A stretch of 64,000 nucleotides of DNA from Cytophagales bacterium (lineage in GTDB: Bacteria; Bacteroidota; Bacteroidia; Cytophagales; Cyclobacteriaceae), in contig JADBYK010000006.1 in assembly GCA_020403045.1 (NCBI GenBank), positions 1-64,000 on the forward strand. The letters run 5' to 3'. Under the pieces are notes generated by a model, which saw only the letters and a program-made list of their open reading frames with translations, was not told the origin of the DNA and did not search any database. Shown in pieces: positions 1 through 7,495 of this stretch. The number at the start of each line of letters is the position of its first letter. Position 1 is the stretch's first letter. The translations under genes were made by a program, and so were the position numbers.

Positions 1-1
1 C

Positions 2-507
2 TCAAAAGAGCATGCCGAGTTTTTGACCGTTACATGTTTGGAATGGAAGAATGTGTTGGCTGAAGACAGATACAAAGACATCATCACCGATAGCCTTACC
101 TACCTTGCCAAGTCCAACCGTGTTTATGTTTACGCGTTCGTCATCATGTCCAACCATTTCCATTTGATATGGCAAATGGTGGGCGAACATCGAAGGGCAA
201 ATGTGCAACGGGACTTTTTGAAATATATCAGCCAACAGATTTTGAAGGTGATGAACAGGGAAAAATCAGAGCTGCTGGGCGAACTCTTGGTCAACGCAAA
301 GGACAGGAAGTACCAAGTATGGGAGCGCAATTCGTTGAGCGTGCCTCTATGGACTCCAAAAGTATTTGAGCAAAAGCTGGATTACATACATAACAATCCA
401 GTACAGGCTGGGCTTTGCAAGTTCCAGAAGATTACAATTATTCGAGCGCACAGTTTTATGAAAGAAACGAAAAGGATTGGGTATTTTTAACGCACCATGA
501 AGGGTGA
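2..507 (+). pseudogene. REP-associated tyrosine transposase (RAYT, IS200/Y1 family), 5' cut by window edge, 3' frameshift
   Basis: This is a Y1/HUH single-strand transposase of the TnpA_REP type, which acts on REP hairpins. The frame is open to the left edge, so the apparent TTG start at 23 is not the real start. The metal-binding HUH signature reads NHFHLIW and the tyrosine region reads DYIHNNPVQAG. Residues such as RKYQVWERNSLSVPL match the RAYT family. Near base 421, after the codons for GLCKF, the frame changes. The +1 frame continues with family-like PEDYNYSSAQFYERNEKDW and stops at 505-507, whereas the unshifted frame gives unrelated residues and stops at 490. One T is probably missing from a TTTCC run. 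A REP-like hairpin lies 25 bases downstream, as expected of a RAYT locus. Family assignment is firm; whether the frameshift is biological or a sequencing error is open. Confidence 0.8.
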
Positions 508-531
508 GCAAGAGCTGAGATATGAATCACG

Positions 532-577
532 CTTGTTGGTGAGCCCGCCCGCTTTGCCTGCGCGCAACACCAACAAG
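532..577. repeat. REP-like hairpin next to RAYT gene
   Basis: Perfect 10-base arms CTTGTTGGTG (532-541) and CACCAACAAG (568-577) enclose a GC-rich loop, followed by GGGCGGGGGTCTCG. The GC richness contrasts with the surrounding AT-rich sequence. A second copy of the arms, differing only at the outermost pair, lies at 45594-45629, and both copies continue into a GGCG-rich 3' flank. Position beside a RAYT gene fits a REP sequence mobilised by that enzyme. The remaining sequence up to 767 has no other feature I can support. Confidence 0.65.
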
Positions 578-767
578 GGCGGGGGTCTCGCCTCGGACTC
601 TGCGGAACAATTGAATTAAGAGATTAAAATTCAACCTCTGCCAATTTAAAATAGCAAATCGTTCAGGGTCAACTTTCTCCAAGCATATAACAGCAAGGAT
701 ATGGAGAGGATTCAGGGAGGAAAGAGGGAAGGAAAAAGCCAGTCAAAATGACCTCTTTTCAGTAGCT

Positions 768-2402
768 TTGTATGCATCAGAATTGAAAAAATCAACTACC
801 ATATTTTTACTGCTACTGCTGGCGCAGATTGCTTTTTCACAAGCGCATCAGCAGGCAGATTCCATCCGCAACAAAGCTCAAGCAAAACTTGATTCACTTG
901 TCAACACGCCTTGGCAAAAAAAACTCGATAGCCTTCACAACATTGGCGACTTAGAAAAATACAAAGACTCTCTAAAAGTCGTTGCCTGGGCCGACAGCCT
1001 CAAACAAAAAGTAAGCACTACGTTCGCCAACAAACAGAACGCACTTCAATCAAAAGTTGATAGCCTCCTTGTGCGGAACCAACCTCCCACGTTTGTCCAA
1101 CGCAAAATAGACAGCCTCCAAAACAAACAACAAGCGTTGTTGAACGAAATCAGCGCCAAGCAAAACCAACTGCAAGAGAAACTAAACACCCGATATAAAA
1201 AGTGGGGCCGTAAACTGGATTCGCTGGGACTCAAAACTCCTACCGAAGCTTTTGCGAAAGTAGATGGGATCAACACAAACATCTCGAGCATCGGCACAAA
1301 CGGTCAACTAAACACACTTAACCCCAAATTGCCGATAGCGCCAAACGTCAACTTTCCAAGTGCTTCCTTGCCCAACACCCCCACCTTCGCCAAGGCTTCG
1401 GTGGGCGCGCCAAATGCCTCAATGCCCAATGCACCAATCCCCTCCCTCAACAGCAACGACTTTGCAAACCTCAACCTCTCCAAAGATTTGAGCAATGTGG
1501 GGGGAAAGCTCTCTGTTCCCGGCACCGAGCAAATGAAGCAGTGGAACGATCAGTTGAAAAATGTTTCCGACCCCCTGAAAGATGCCACCGGCAAATTAAA
1601 TGACGCAAAAGATGCACTCAAAGATCCGGGCAAGGCAGCCGAAGAAGCCACCAAGCAATTAAAAGATGTGAATGCGCTCGGCAAAGAAATGAGCAATGCA
1701 GAAAAGCTGATGAAAGACAATGAAGCCTTAAAGACTGCCGAGATGATGAAAGACCCTGAGAAAATGAAAGAAGAAGCGGCCAAACAGGCCGTTGATCACT
1801 TTGCTGGTAAAGAACAAGCACTGAAGCAGGCAATGGATCAAATGGGGAAGATAAAAATGAAAGTGCCATCGCTGGAAAGTTTGGACAAGTTGCCGAAGAA
1901 TTACAAATGGCCAAAGAATGGGTTGAAAGGAAAACCATTTCGTGAGCGGATTAGATTTGGAACGAACTTCGGAGTGCAGGGCAAAAGGGATTCAATCATT
2001 GTAGACTTGTTTCCCAATGTATCATACCATTTAACAGGAAGGGTAGAGCTTGGTGGAGGCATGATTTACCGCTTGCGCGAGAGCACCAAAACATGGCAGT
2101 TTGACCAGGCCAATCCAGTATGGGGCTTCAATATGTTTGGCACGTTCAAGATGTTTAAGTCAGTCAGGTTTAGAGTGGAGACGGATGCAGCCAACTATCC
2201 TAAGTTTGGAGGAATAGGTGAACCCATCGAACGTAGGTGGCGCTGGACGTGGTTGGCGGGCGTGCAAACAGAGTTTAAAATTAACCAACATTTCACAGGC
2301 AACGTGCAGATGCTCCACAACTTTGACAAGAGCCTCACTGCGGGCTTCCCAGAGCAACTGGTTCTGAGGTTTGGAGTTCAGTATAAATTCAACAAAAAAT
2401 GA
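768..2402 (+). CDS. Secreted coiled-coil protein with C-terminal beta-rich (barrel-like) domain, paralogue of the gene at 43685-45490
   Basis: A 544-residue protein of unknown function. Residues about 6-25 form a signal peptide (KKSTTIFLLLLLAQIAFSQA), so it is exported. Residues 25-150 are Lys/Gln/Asp-rich helix with repeated K-L-D-S-L units, likely coiled coil. Residues 170-240 are Pro/Asn-rich linker, and 245-375 a second helical stretch. Residues 390-544 are aromatic and beta-rich, as in outer-membrane barrels. The motifs HFAGKE and KPFxER, the domain order and the length all match the protein at 43685-45490. The start is uncertain: 768 is TTG, and another TTG at 783 would place the signal peptide at the very N-terminus. 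A TAGCTTTG string at 763-770 resembles a Bacteroidota -7 box, but no -33 element is seen. It might anchor in the outer membrane and span the periplasm; that is inference. Confidence 0.7.
   Translation: MYASELKKSTTIFLLLLLAQIAFSQAHQQADSIRNKAQAKLDSLVNTPWQKKLDSLHNIGDLEKYKDSLKVVAWADSLKQKVSTTFANKQNALQSKVDSLLVRNQPPTFVQRKIDSLQNKQQALLNEISAKQNQLQEKLNTRYKKWGRKLDSLGLKTPTEAFAKVDGINTNISSIGTNGQLNTLNPKLPIAPNVNFPSASLPNTPTFAKASVGAPNASMPNAPIPSLNSNDFANLNLSKDLSNVGGKLSVPGTEQMKQWNDQLKNVSDPLKDATGKLNDAKDALKDPGKAAEEATKQLKDVNALGKEMSNAEKLMKDNEALKTAEMMKDPEKMKEEAAKQAVDHFAGKEQALKQAMDQMGKIKMKVPSLESLDKLPKNYKWPKNGLKGKPFRERIRFGTNFGVQGKRDSIIVDLFPNVSYHLTGRVELGGGMIYRLRESTKTWQFDQANPVWGFNMFGTFKMFKSVRFRVETDAANYPKFGGIGEPIERRWRWTWLAGVQTEFKINQHFTGNVQMLHNFDKSLTAGFPEQLVLRFGVQYKFNKK
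1242..1402. repeat. Inverted pair of 20-base repeats inside the coding region
   Basis: ACCTTCGCCAAGGCTTCGGT at 1383-1402 matches the reverse complement of 1242-1261 at 17 of 20 positions. Read on the plus strand, the second copy encodes TFAKASVG in the protein. The first encodes almost the same peptide on the minus strand. The copies flank 121 bases of the Pro/Asn-rich linker region. They may be dispersed short repeats inserted into a tolerant part of the gene. Confidence 0.45.
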
Positions 2403-2537
2403 AGAAAATTGATGCGCGGCTAAAATGCAAAACCTATTGCAAGGTGATGTTCCCTTTCCTTTAGGAGTGTATTTCAAATGAAGCTGGCTGTCTTTGCACA
2501 TTTGTGTGTGCGTTAAGTTCATTTTTATAGCATACTG

Positions 2538-2551
2538 CACATATAAATGTG
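2538..2551. promoter_or_regulatory. Palindrome just upstream of HTH gene (candidate operator)
   Basis: Arms CACAT and ATGTG flank an ATAA centre, ending 5 bases before the ATG of the HTH gene. The 13-base string TGCACATATAAAT here recurs exactly at 22379-22391, where a larger palindrome with the same ATAA centre precedes another small gene. Autoregulation by the HTH protein is a reasonable guess. Confidence 0.4.
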
Positions 2552-2556
2552 AATAA

Positions 2557-2871
2557 ATGACGAAAATTTACGATTTTTCAGACGGTGCATTAGAAAGACA
2601 GATCGGGCAGTTTCTTCATGATGCCAGAGTGAAGTGTAATTTTACCCAGCAAGAAGGTGCCCGTCTGTCTGGGCTTCATAGAAATACTGTTTCAAAGATT
2701 GAAGGAGGTGCTGGCGGAACTCTATCAACACTCGTTCAACTACTTCGAACGTACAAATACCTTCACCTGATTGAGCCGATGAAACCACTTCCCATAGAAT
2801 TAAGCCCAATTCAATTGTGGAAGCTTCAGCAGAAGAGAAAACGAAAAGTAAGACATCGAGTTAAGAGATGA
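2557..2871 (+). CDS. HipB-like XRE-family transcriptional regulator
   Basis: A 104-residue DNA-binding protein. Residues about 12-65 carry a Cro/C1-type helix-turn-helix: FTQQEGARLSGLHRNTVSKI places the turn and the recognition helix. The segment LVQLLRTYKYL resembles the HipB family of antitoxin-type repressors. The C-terminal 15 residues are strongly basic. HipB proteins usually pair with a HipA kinase encoded immediately downstream, but none is present; the next 380 bases hold no gene. It is therefore either a stand-alone regulator or an orphan antitoxin. The palindrome at 2538-2551 abuts the start codon and is the obvious candidate operator. DNA binding is well supported; the regulated genes are unknown. 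Confidence 0.75.
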   Translation: MTKIYDFSDGALERQIGQFLHDARVKCNFTQQEGARLSGLHRNTVSKIEGGAGGTLSTLVQLLRTYKYLHLIEPMKPLPIELSPIQLWKLQQKRKRKVRHRVKR

Positions 2872-3049
2872 CTTACTACTGCAAAAGAAATTGTTCCAGT
2901 TTTTATGTTCCAAACTGTTTTTCAGAGGATATTGGATTTTGATATCCGAACTACCGATTTTGAGAACCAGGTAAAAAATAGTGGCTCTCCACGTTGCGTA
3001 CAATCAACCTAGAAATTCAATGGAGCCGGATCAGTTTTTCCCGTCTTAA

Positions 3050-3120
3050 GGTGACCACTTTTGCTTGCTTACAATTAGGCGATTATGATTATCGCAAAGC
3101 TGCGAAAAAAAGTGGTCGCC
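3050..3120. repeat. Inverted repeat resembling IS21-type insertion-sequence ends
   Basis: GGTGACCACTTTT begins at 3050, and AAAAGTGGTCGCC ends at 3120 in inverted orientation, one mismatch apart, with about 37 bases between. The sequence resembles the terminal repeats of IS21-family elements, but no transposase is present. It may be a scar or a solo pair of ends. The rest of 2872-3257 shows no gene or other clear structure. Confidence 0.4.
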
Positions 3121-3257
3121 CTGGACGGAATCTCCAGCCCTAGACGGGGTCGATCAAAAGAAGCGGATGCTTAAATGAAAAAAGATTTGATTTGTGATGA
3201 GTTATTTAAACCCTCCATGGATTAACAATAAAGAATATGTTGCGGCTGAAATTAGTT

Positions 3258-3524
3258 TTAAAACAAAGGTTTTTGATTTGATTTTTTTACAAGCCTTTTG
3301 CCGCGTGCTCCCTTTATTTCGCAAAGTTTTCCATCTTCCATAATTAAAAAAGGCACATTGGTTTTCTTAGCTTCTTCATATGCCCTTTTAGTGGCGGAAG
3401 CAGCAGCACGGATAGACGCGATCACTTCCTCTTTTTCATCGTCTTTTGCTAAAAAAGCACCAAACGATTCACCGATTAGGCCGTCTGCGATTAACCGTTC
3501 AATGTCCTTATTTCTTTCATTCAT
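3258..3524 (-). CDS. Conserved small protein of unknown function
   Basis: An 88-residue protein. The N-terminal part (DIERLIADGLIGESFGAFLAK) continues into an acidic stretch and an Ala-rich segment, where some Bacteroidota relatives have a glycine/alanine-rich helical pair. The C-terminal half (VPFLIMEDGKLCEIKGARGK) looks like a small beta domain, and the tail is basic. I recall similar short proteins from Bacteroidota but no assigned function. It is the last of a minus-strand cluster, starting 10 bases after the stop of the interrupted gene at 3535-3888. Confidence 0.55.
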   Translation of the reverse strand: MNERNKDIERLIADGLIGESFGAFLAKDDEKEEVIASIRAAASATKRAYEEAKKTNVPFLIMEDGKLCEIKGARGKRLVKKSNQKPLF

Positions 3525-3534
3525 GGAATAATTG

Positions 3535-3888
3535 TCAATCCATCACGAACCATTGTGTGAAGTCATTCGCAATATCCTTTTTTGCCATTGTTAGCCTTTT
3601 GGTTTGTGAATCACCTTTCTTTTTGTTTCCTTCCATGAGTTTGTCCATTAATGATTTACCGTATTTTTTTTGGCATCAATCACCAAACGTCCATTCCGAT
3701 GAATCAAATTTGTTTTGGATGCCCATTAGTTCGTTTTGTTCTTCTTTAACTAAGTTCTCTTCATGCAAGATAATTTTGCTTTTGACGCGTGTTTTCTTAC
3801 TGGCCATCTGCTTGGTAACTCGGCTCTTTTTATTCTTCCTCAAATGCTTTGCCCATGAGGATTTCACCAATCGTTTAAAATTCTCCAT
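3535..3888 (-). pseudogene. Small basic protein gene interrupted by one in-frame TGA
   Basis: From an ATG at 3886-3888 the frame encodes a Lys-rich polypeptide beginning MENFKRLVKSSWAKHLRKNK and reaching SSEWTFGD, then a TGA at 3676-3678. In the same frame, without any indel, the sequence continues CQKKYGKSLMDKLMEGNKKK to a TGA at 3535-3537. Composition and codon use do not change across the stop, which suggests one gene of about 117 codons broken by a nonsense mutation. Alternatively, the 3' part is a separate 37-residue ORF starting at 3648. The upstream frame is open to 3996, but those residues look like untranslated leader. No function recognised. Confidence 0.45.
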
Positions 3889-4254
3889 TGTTATACCTTC
3901 AAGCCATAAAATAGTAGACAGCACTATAATGAAATTACCCTTCATTTTTAATCTCGCGGGAATTTCTCGGGAAATTAAAAATTTTTTTTTGTGCAATTGA
4001 GTAAACGAATAAAATGCAATACTGTTCGGTTCTACATTTAGAATTTGTAGATAACGCTCTTTTTATAAGACGAATCAATTAGCCCCAGCTGGAGACTATA
4101 TTCATACTTTCAAGGGCAGTTGACATTCCGGTCGATGATGGTAGGAATATCGGGTGAACTTTCCAGATAGGGTTTGAGTTTCCGAAGTGGAATAAAATAA
4201 GGCATCATAGCAATTAAGGCGACTAGTAAACTGATCCACCGACTAGTCAACGCA

Positions 4255-4836
4255 TTAAGATACCAAACAATCAAAATCTGTATTTTCAGCCATCAGCATA
4301 CCGTATTTTCTAAAATGGTAGATAACAAAGAATAGATCTTCAACGGAAGCTACACTAATACCTATAGAAAGATCTGATTGGTTCAAAGCAGTGAGAACTG
4401 TTGAATAACTAGCAGTCAACTTTACGTAGTGATCCAAAACGCTTATAACAGAATATATCTTAGCGATCTTCTTAGTTGTACGCAGTTTGAATTTATATGC
4501 TAAAAATCTACTGCGGTGCTTGGAGGACATCTCCCGACCGTATTTCAAGGCAGCCTTAATTTCGTCAATCAAAAAAATTGATGGATCGAGCACCGTTTTA
4601 AATTCATCTTCAACCTGCAACAGATAAAATTTCGTGCGTCCAGAGATCGCCAGCATTCTATTAAAATTTTCGGGTAAGTCTATTACTTTCAATAGTTCTG
4701 TGCTTATGTTACCGTGGTCCGAAGCCGCTCTTTCTTGAAAATTATTCCTTATTTCAACTCGGTAGAACTTTTTAAAAATAAACCGGCTATCGTACAATTG
4801 ATGAGTTGCAGTAATGAGCGTTTTAGTAATTCTCAT
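4255..4836 (-). CDS. Hypothetical protein of the integrase island
   Basis: A 193-residue protein I do not recognise. It is helical and basic in the middle (about residues 95-125, with SKHRSRFLAYKFKLRTTKK). It has no signal peptide, no obvious membrane segment and no cysteine motif. It sits 67 bases downstream of the tyrosine integrase on the same strand and probably shares its transcript. A weak coding-like frame continues past its end in another register down to a TGA at 4110, so the gene may have lost a longer C-terminus by frameshift. That is only a possibility. Confidence 0.5.
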   Translation of the reverse strand: MRITKTLITATHQLYDSRFIFKKFYRVEIRNNFQERAASDHGNISTELLKVIDLPENFNRMLAISGRTKFYLLQVEDEFKTVLDPSIFLIDEIKAALKYGREMSSKHRSRFLAYKFKLRTTKKIAKIYSVISVLDHYVKLTASYSTVLTALNQSDLSIGISVASVEDLFFVIYHFRKYGMLMAENTDFDCLVS

Positions 4837-4903
4837 TTTAAGACATTAGAACAAATTTGCAAAAAGCTAAGCCTTAGTAAAATTCCACATTCAGGATAGC
4901 TTG

Positions 4904-6106
4904 TCAAAATCTTTTCATCTTCTTGAAATAATTCCTGTCGATTGCTTTTTGAGCATAAACCATAGTGGTCTCCATGGAAGAGTGACGAAGTGTTTTTTGA
5001 ATAAATTCAAGCGGAACTTTTTTATCGTACATTATTTGTCCTGACGTGTGCCTAAGGCTATGAGGTGAATATTTCCCAGGCTTATTCAGCAAGCCTAATT
5101 CTCGAAATTTATCTTTGATTACCTGGTCAATTTCTGTTTTTGAAATTCCCGGAAATGTCTTTCCTTTTGAAATTGAATTCAGTTTGAGGTATGCCTTCGT
5201 TTCTGCGATTGGTACTGAGAAGAATCGGATAAGATCCTTAGACCTACTAGATTTACCTTTGCCCCAAACAGCAATCTTTCTATCCTTGAACAAACAGTCA
5301 GAGACATTAAGTCTGGTGATTTCAACGGTTCTCAGTCCATTCCATGCCATAAGGGAAATTATAGCTCTTTCACGTTGGTTTTTGCAAATACGAAGCAGTC
5401 GATCACGTTGCTTTTCTGTAAGGCTTTCCTTGTGATATTTTTTTAGTTGGCTCCTCGAAGACCGGACTTTCACTGCAGAAATCTGGCGAAGTGACTGTGT
5501 ACTGATCAATAATAGACCTTTCTTAACAACTTTTTGCTCTTTGGACAGTTCTTTATCAGAAAAGCCTTGATAAAGGATGGCCCAGTCACAAAAGGTTTTC
5601 AAGACGGATTTATAAAGTCTCTTTGTATAATCGGATAGGGAAGGGGAGAGCACAAACTTCTCAGCGGCTCTCTTATTGAACCTGCTAAGATCAGACTCAA
5701 TACTATTGAAAAATTGGTTTAGAATTGTTGCATAGGTTGCCAGCGACAGATCCCCGCGAAGACGGTCTTGCCTATCGGCCAGAAAGATTTTAACGTAGAT
5801 ATTCGAAATCGGAAGCTTTTTTTCGTTTAGGTCATTTATCAAGTATTCAACCCCTCTTTCTTCAAGGAATCTCCTAAATCGCCTAAGGAAAGATTGTATG
5901 GTTAGGCTACATCCATTTAGATACGTTTCCAATTGGGATATAACCGTTCCTCCTTCCTTATAGGTTTTCAGAAACGTTTTCGCATTGGTCAGATAAGTTC
6001 CAGCTTTTCCATACTGCTTATGCAGCCAGTATTCGTAGTCTAATAGAACTTGAGAGGCTAGGGGAGTAGCCCTCCTTATTTGATTCGACCGCCTGATGAG
6101 GTTCAA
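4904..6106 (-). CDS. Tyrosine recombinase/integrase (XerC/D family)
   Basis: A 400-residue site-specific DNA recombinase. Residues about 15-200 form the SAM-like core-binding region. The catalytic domain covers about 225-395. The active-site set is complete: Arg259 in GLRTVEI, a lysine in the GKGKSS beta-hairpin (283 or 285), His349 and Arg352 in HSLRHT, His375 in LRHSSMETT and the nucleophile Tyr384 in TMVYAQ. The frame opens with TTG at 6106 and has no nearby in-frame ATG, so the start is approximate. It lies in an AT-rich accessory region and is divergent from the small gene at 6224. It may have inserted the island or a smaller cassette, but I could not find att repeats. Confidence 0.9.
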   Translation of the reverse strand: MNLIRRSNQIRRATPLASQVLLDYEYWLHKQYGKAGTYLTNAKTFLKTYKEGGTVISQLETYLNGCSLTIQSFLRRFRRFLEERGVEYLINDLNEKKLPISNIYVKIFLADRQDRLRGDLSLATYATILNQFFNSIESDLSRFNKRAAEKFVLSPSLSDYTKRLYKSVLKTFCDWAILYQGFSDKELSKEQKVVKKGLLLISTQSLRQISAVKVRSSRSQLKKYHKESLTEKQRDRLLRICKNQRERAIISLMAWNGLRTVEITRLNVSDCLFKDRKIAVWGKGKSSRSKDLIRFFSVPIAETKAYLKLNSISKGKTFPGISKTEIDQVIKDKFRELGLLNKPGKYSPHSLRHTSGQIMYDKKVPLEFIQKTLRHSSMETTMVYAQKAIDRNYFKKMKRF

Positions 6107-6155
6107 AATAGTTCAACTACATGGTGAGGAAGAAAATTACAAAATTAATTTGATT

Positions 6156-6220
6156 ACTAAAATATATAAACATATATTTATTTAATGATAACAATTAATA
6201 TATTTATATACTAAAATATA
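6156..6220. promoter_or_regulatory. AT-rich divergent promoter region with direct repeats
   Basis: ACTAAAATATA occurs at 6156-6166 and again at 6210-6220, 54 bases apart, in an AT-only stretch containing inverted ATATAAACATATATTT. The segment separates the integrase (minus) from the gene at 6224 (plus). It may hold both promoters, protein-binding repeats or a recombination site; the sequence does not decide. Confidence 0.35.
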
Positions 6221-6223
6221 GAT

Positions 6224-6463
6224 ATGAAAACGTTGCGAAAAAACATTGACTTATCGAATGAAACTATTGCGATTCTTCAAATAGAAGCAACCTTAAGCAG
6301 CTTCGGATCTCTCAAACCCTTTTTGGAGAAAATAGTGAATGATTTTGCTGCCAAAAGCAGCAAAGGGAGGCCAGAGGTTTATAGTAAGGTTTTGTCAACA
6401 AAGAAATCGAATCTATCCCATAAGAAATTATTTGGTGGAAAGCGGAAGAAATTGAAAGGTTGA
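6224..6463 (+). CDS. Small basic protein, possibly ribbon-helix-helix type
   Basis: A 79-residue protein. The first part (MKTLRKNIDLSNETIAILQI) has the pattern of a beta strand followed by a helix, as in ribbon-helix-helix DNA-binding antitoxins. A helix follows (LKPFLEKIVNDFAAK), and then a very basic tail ending KRKKLKG. No toxin partner is adjacent. It may regulate its own AT-rich promoter region shared with the integrase. Assignment to that fold is inference from a short sequence. Confidence 0.5.
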   Translation: MKTLRKNIDLSNETIAILQIEATLSSFGSLKPFLEKIVNDFAAKSSKGRPEVYSKVLSTKKSNLSHKKLFGGKRKKLKG

Positions 6464-6613
6464 TTTTGTCAAAAACACAACGCATTAAAACAAATACTGT
6501 CGAAATTGACTAACGAATACAGATTTTTAGAGTGCGTTGAATACCATTACAAAGTGGCTTATGAAAATTCTAGAATATATAAATTAGATACTCTATTGAC
6601 ACGAAACGCTCAA

Positions 6614-6647
6614 GGTTGTATAATTACACAAGTGTAAACGCTTACAC
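6614..6647 (+). promoter_or_regulatory. Operator-like cluster upstream of the broken small gene
   Basis: GGTTGTATAATTAC at 6614-6627 carries the GGTTGTAT half-site also found at 7469 and, inverted or degenerate, at 7142-7161. It is followed by TTACAC-AA-GTGTAA and the overlapping GTGTAA-ACGC-TTACAC (6632-6647). The latter is a perfect dyad ending one base before the ATG at 6649. The nearby XRE gene at 6874-7107 is the likely binder. Confidence 0.5.
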
Positions 6648-6648
6648 C

Positions 6649-6887
6649 ATGAAAAGTGAGTTACACGAACACAGGTCGATCTCTGTATTGAACGAGGTCT
6701 CAAATCTGGAGAATGGCGGATTTTTTCATGGTTGGTATAGAGAACCATTTATAATGATCTAGGTGGCCATATCACCGAGGCATATGCTCTTATTGAGATT
6801 TCCAACGGAATCGTAAAATTCATCTACCCAACTGACCTAAGGTTCACCCAGCCTGATATGACAAAAGAAAAGGCTATTTCAGTTTAG
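6649..6887 (+). pseudogene. Frameshifted copy of the small protein at 7496-7723
   Basis: Starting at ATG 6649 the frame gives a protein containing GGFFHGWYREPF, matching DGFFHGWCKEPF of the intact gene at 7496. It then hits a stop at 6760-6762. Shifting the frame by one base near 6743 restores similarity (NDLGGHITEAYALIEISNG against NEDGPFITKTYALVELSNG) up to TAG 6885-6887. A single T lost from a TTTT run explains it. The 3' end overlaps the convergent XRE gene by 14 bases. A recently broken paralogue or a sequencing error are both possible. Confidence 0.7.
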
Positions 6888-7107
6888 TCACGAATTCCTC
6901 TAGCGGAACATCTAGGATAAGCGATATCCTAAATAGCGTATATACGTTTGGAACTTTCTTTCCATTTTCAATATCAGAGAGAGCATGCCTATCAATTGAG
7001 TCTTCTTTTGCCTCAAAGTGCTTTAGGCTTATACCCTTGTTAAGTCTTAGTGTCCGGATCCGCTGTCCCAGCGCTTTTGCAAAGGACTTCCTTGATTTGA
7101 TCGCCAT
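6874..7107 (-). CDS. XRE-family helix-turn-helix regulator
   Basis: A 77-residue protein made almost entirely of one Cro/C1-type helix-turn-helix. LGQRIRTLRLNKGISLKHFE forms the first helices, ALSDIENGKKVPNVYTLFRI is the recognition-helix region with the typical D-I-E-N-G-K motif, and LDVPLEEFV closes the domain. There is no extra ligand or peptidase domain. The GGTT-N12-AACC dyad at 7142-7161 lies 35 bases upstream of its start. Similar half-sites precede both copies of the small gene at 6649 and 7496. It therefore probably represses itself and its neighbours. Confidence 0.8.
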   Translation of the reverse strand: MAIKSRKSFAKALGQRIRTLRLNKGISLKHFEAKEDSIDRHALSDIENGKKVPNVYTLFRISLILDVPLEEFVTKLK

Positions 7108-7141
7108 TTAATGACAATCAAAGAATTTAAACAGAACAAAA

Positions 7142-7161
7142 GGTTAGATAATTGTATAACC
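7142..7161. promoter_or_regulatory. GGTT-N12-AACC dyad, candidate operator of the XRE gene
   Basis: The sequence GGTTAGATAATTGTATAACC pairs at 8 of 10 positions about its centre. It lies 35 bases upstream of the minus-strand XRE start at 7107. It shares the GGTTRTAT-type half-site with 6614 and 7469. Confidence 0.5.
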
Positions 7162-7468
7162 AATATATAAGTCTATTAGAAATTGTTGGGCTGGTATCCA
7201 AGGCGACAGAAATAGAAAGAAGATTTGGATTACATTGTTCCTTGGTGCAATTCAAATTGCAATAGGAGGGAGGAGCACAAAAATGAAAAGTCGTTTAGAG
7301 TAGGTTTAATAATCTGCTTTTGTCTAAATCGCAACTTCTATGAACGAACCATAAGAAAGAAACTGGAATAAAAACATATTTCTTCGTCCAAAAATGTCCC
7401 ATAGAATCAAAATATATCCGCATACTTTTCTGTGACTTGTGCTGAAACAGTTTCATTTTTATAAAAAG

Positions 7469-7488
7469 GGTTGTATCTTTATATAACC
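7469..7488. promoter_or_regulatory. GGTT-N12-AACC dyad, candidate operator of the small gene
   Basis: The sequence GGTTGTATCTTTATATAACC is a dyad with one mismatched pair and a CTTT centre, ending 8 bases before the ATG at 7496. It covers TATCTTTA, a plausible -7 box, so a bound repressor would block transcription. Confidence 0.5.
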
Positions 7489-7495
7489 TAATTTA

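Larger units (their letters stand above)
7108..7495. other. Intergenic region between XRE gene and small gene
   Basis: The region holds the two operator-like dyads listed separately (7142-7161 and 7469-7488). A short coding-like stretch near 7175-7258 (plus frame) reads SLLEIVGLVSKATEIERRF before a stop, and may be a gene remnant; I could not identify it. Nothing else is supported. Confidence 0.4.

Noticed and set aside
1618-1938. Minus-strand frames of 70-106 codons across the 768-2402 gene
   Set aside because: They mirror the coding bias of the real gene, with Leu/Ser-rich translations; no start signals.
2557-3257. HipA/HipB toxin-antitoxin pair
   Set aside because: Only the HipB-like protein is present; no kinase is encoded beside it.
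3446-4000. A 184-codon plus-strand frame in the 3.4-4.0 kb region
   Set aside because: It lies opposite the minus-strand small genes, reads as Phe/Ser/Cys-rich antisense, and has no domain pattern.
4110-4270. C-terminal remnant after the 4255-4836 gene (minus strand)
   Set aside because: A short open stretch with a membrane-like sequence (SRWISLLVALIAMMPYFIPL) reaches a TGA at 4110, but no start, no match and no clear link to the gene.
6156-6220. Integrase attachment site
   Set aside because: The repeated ACTAAAATATA is AT-only and not matched at another location that would mark the other end of an element.
7175-7258. Possible fragment of a protein reading VSKATEIERRFGLH
   Set aside because: Too short and lacking a start; could be chance in an AT-rich gap.
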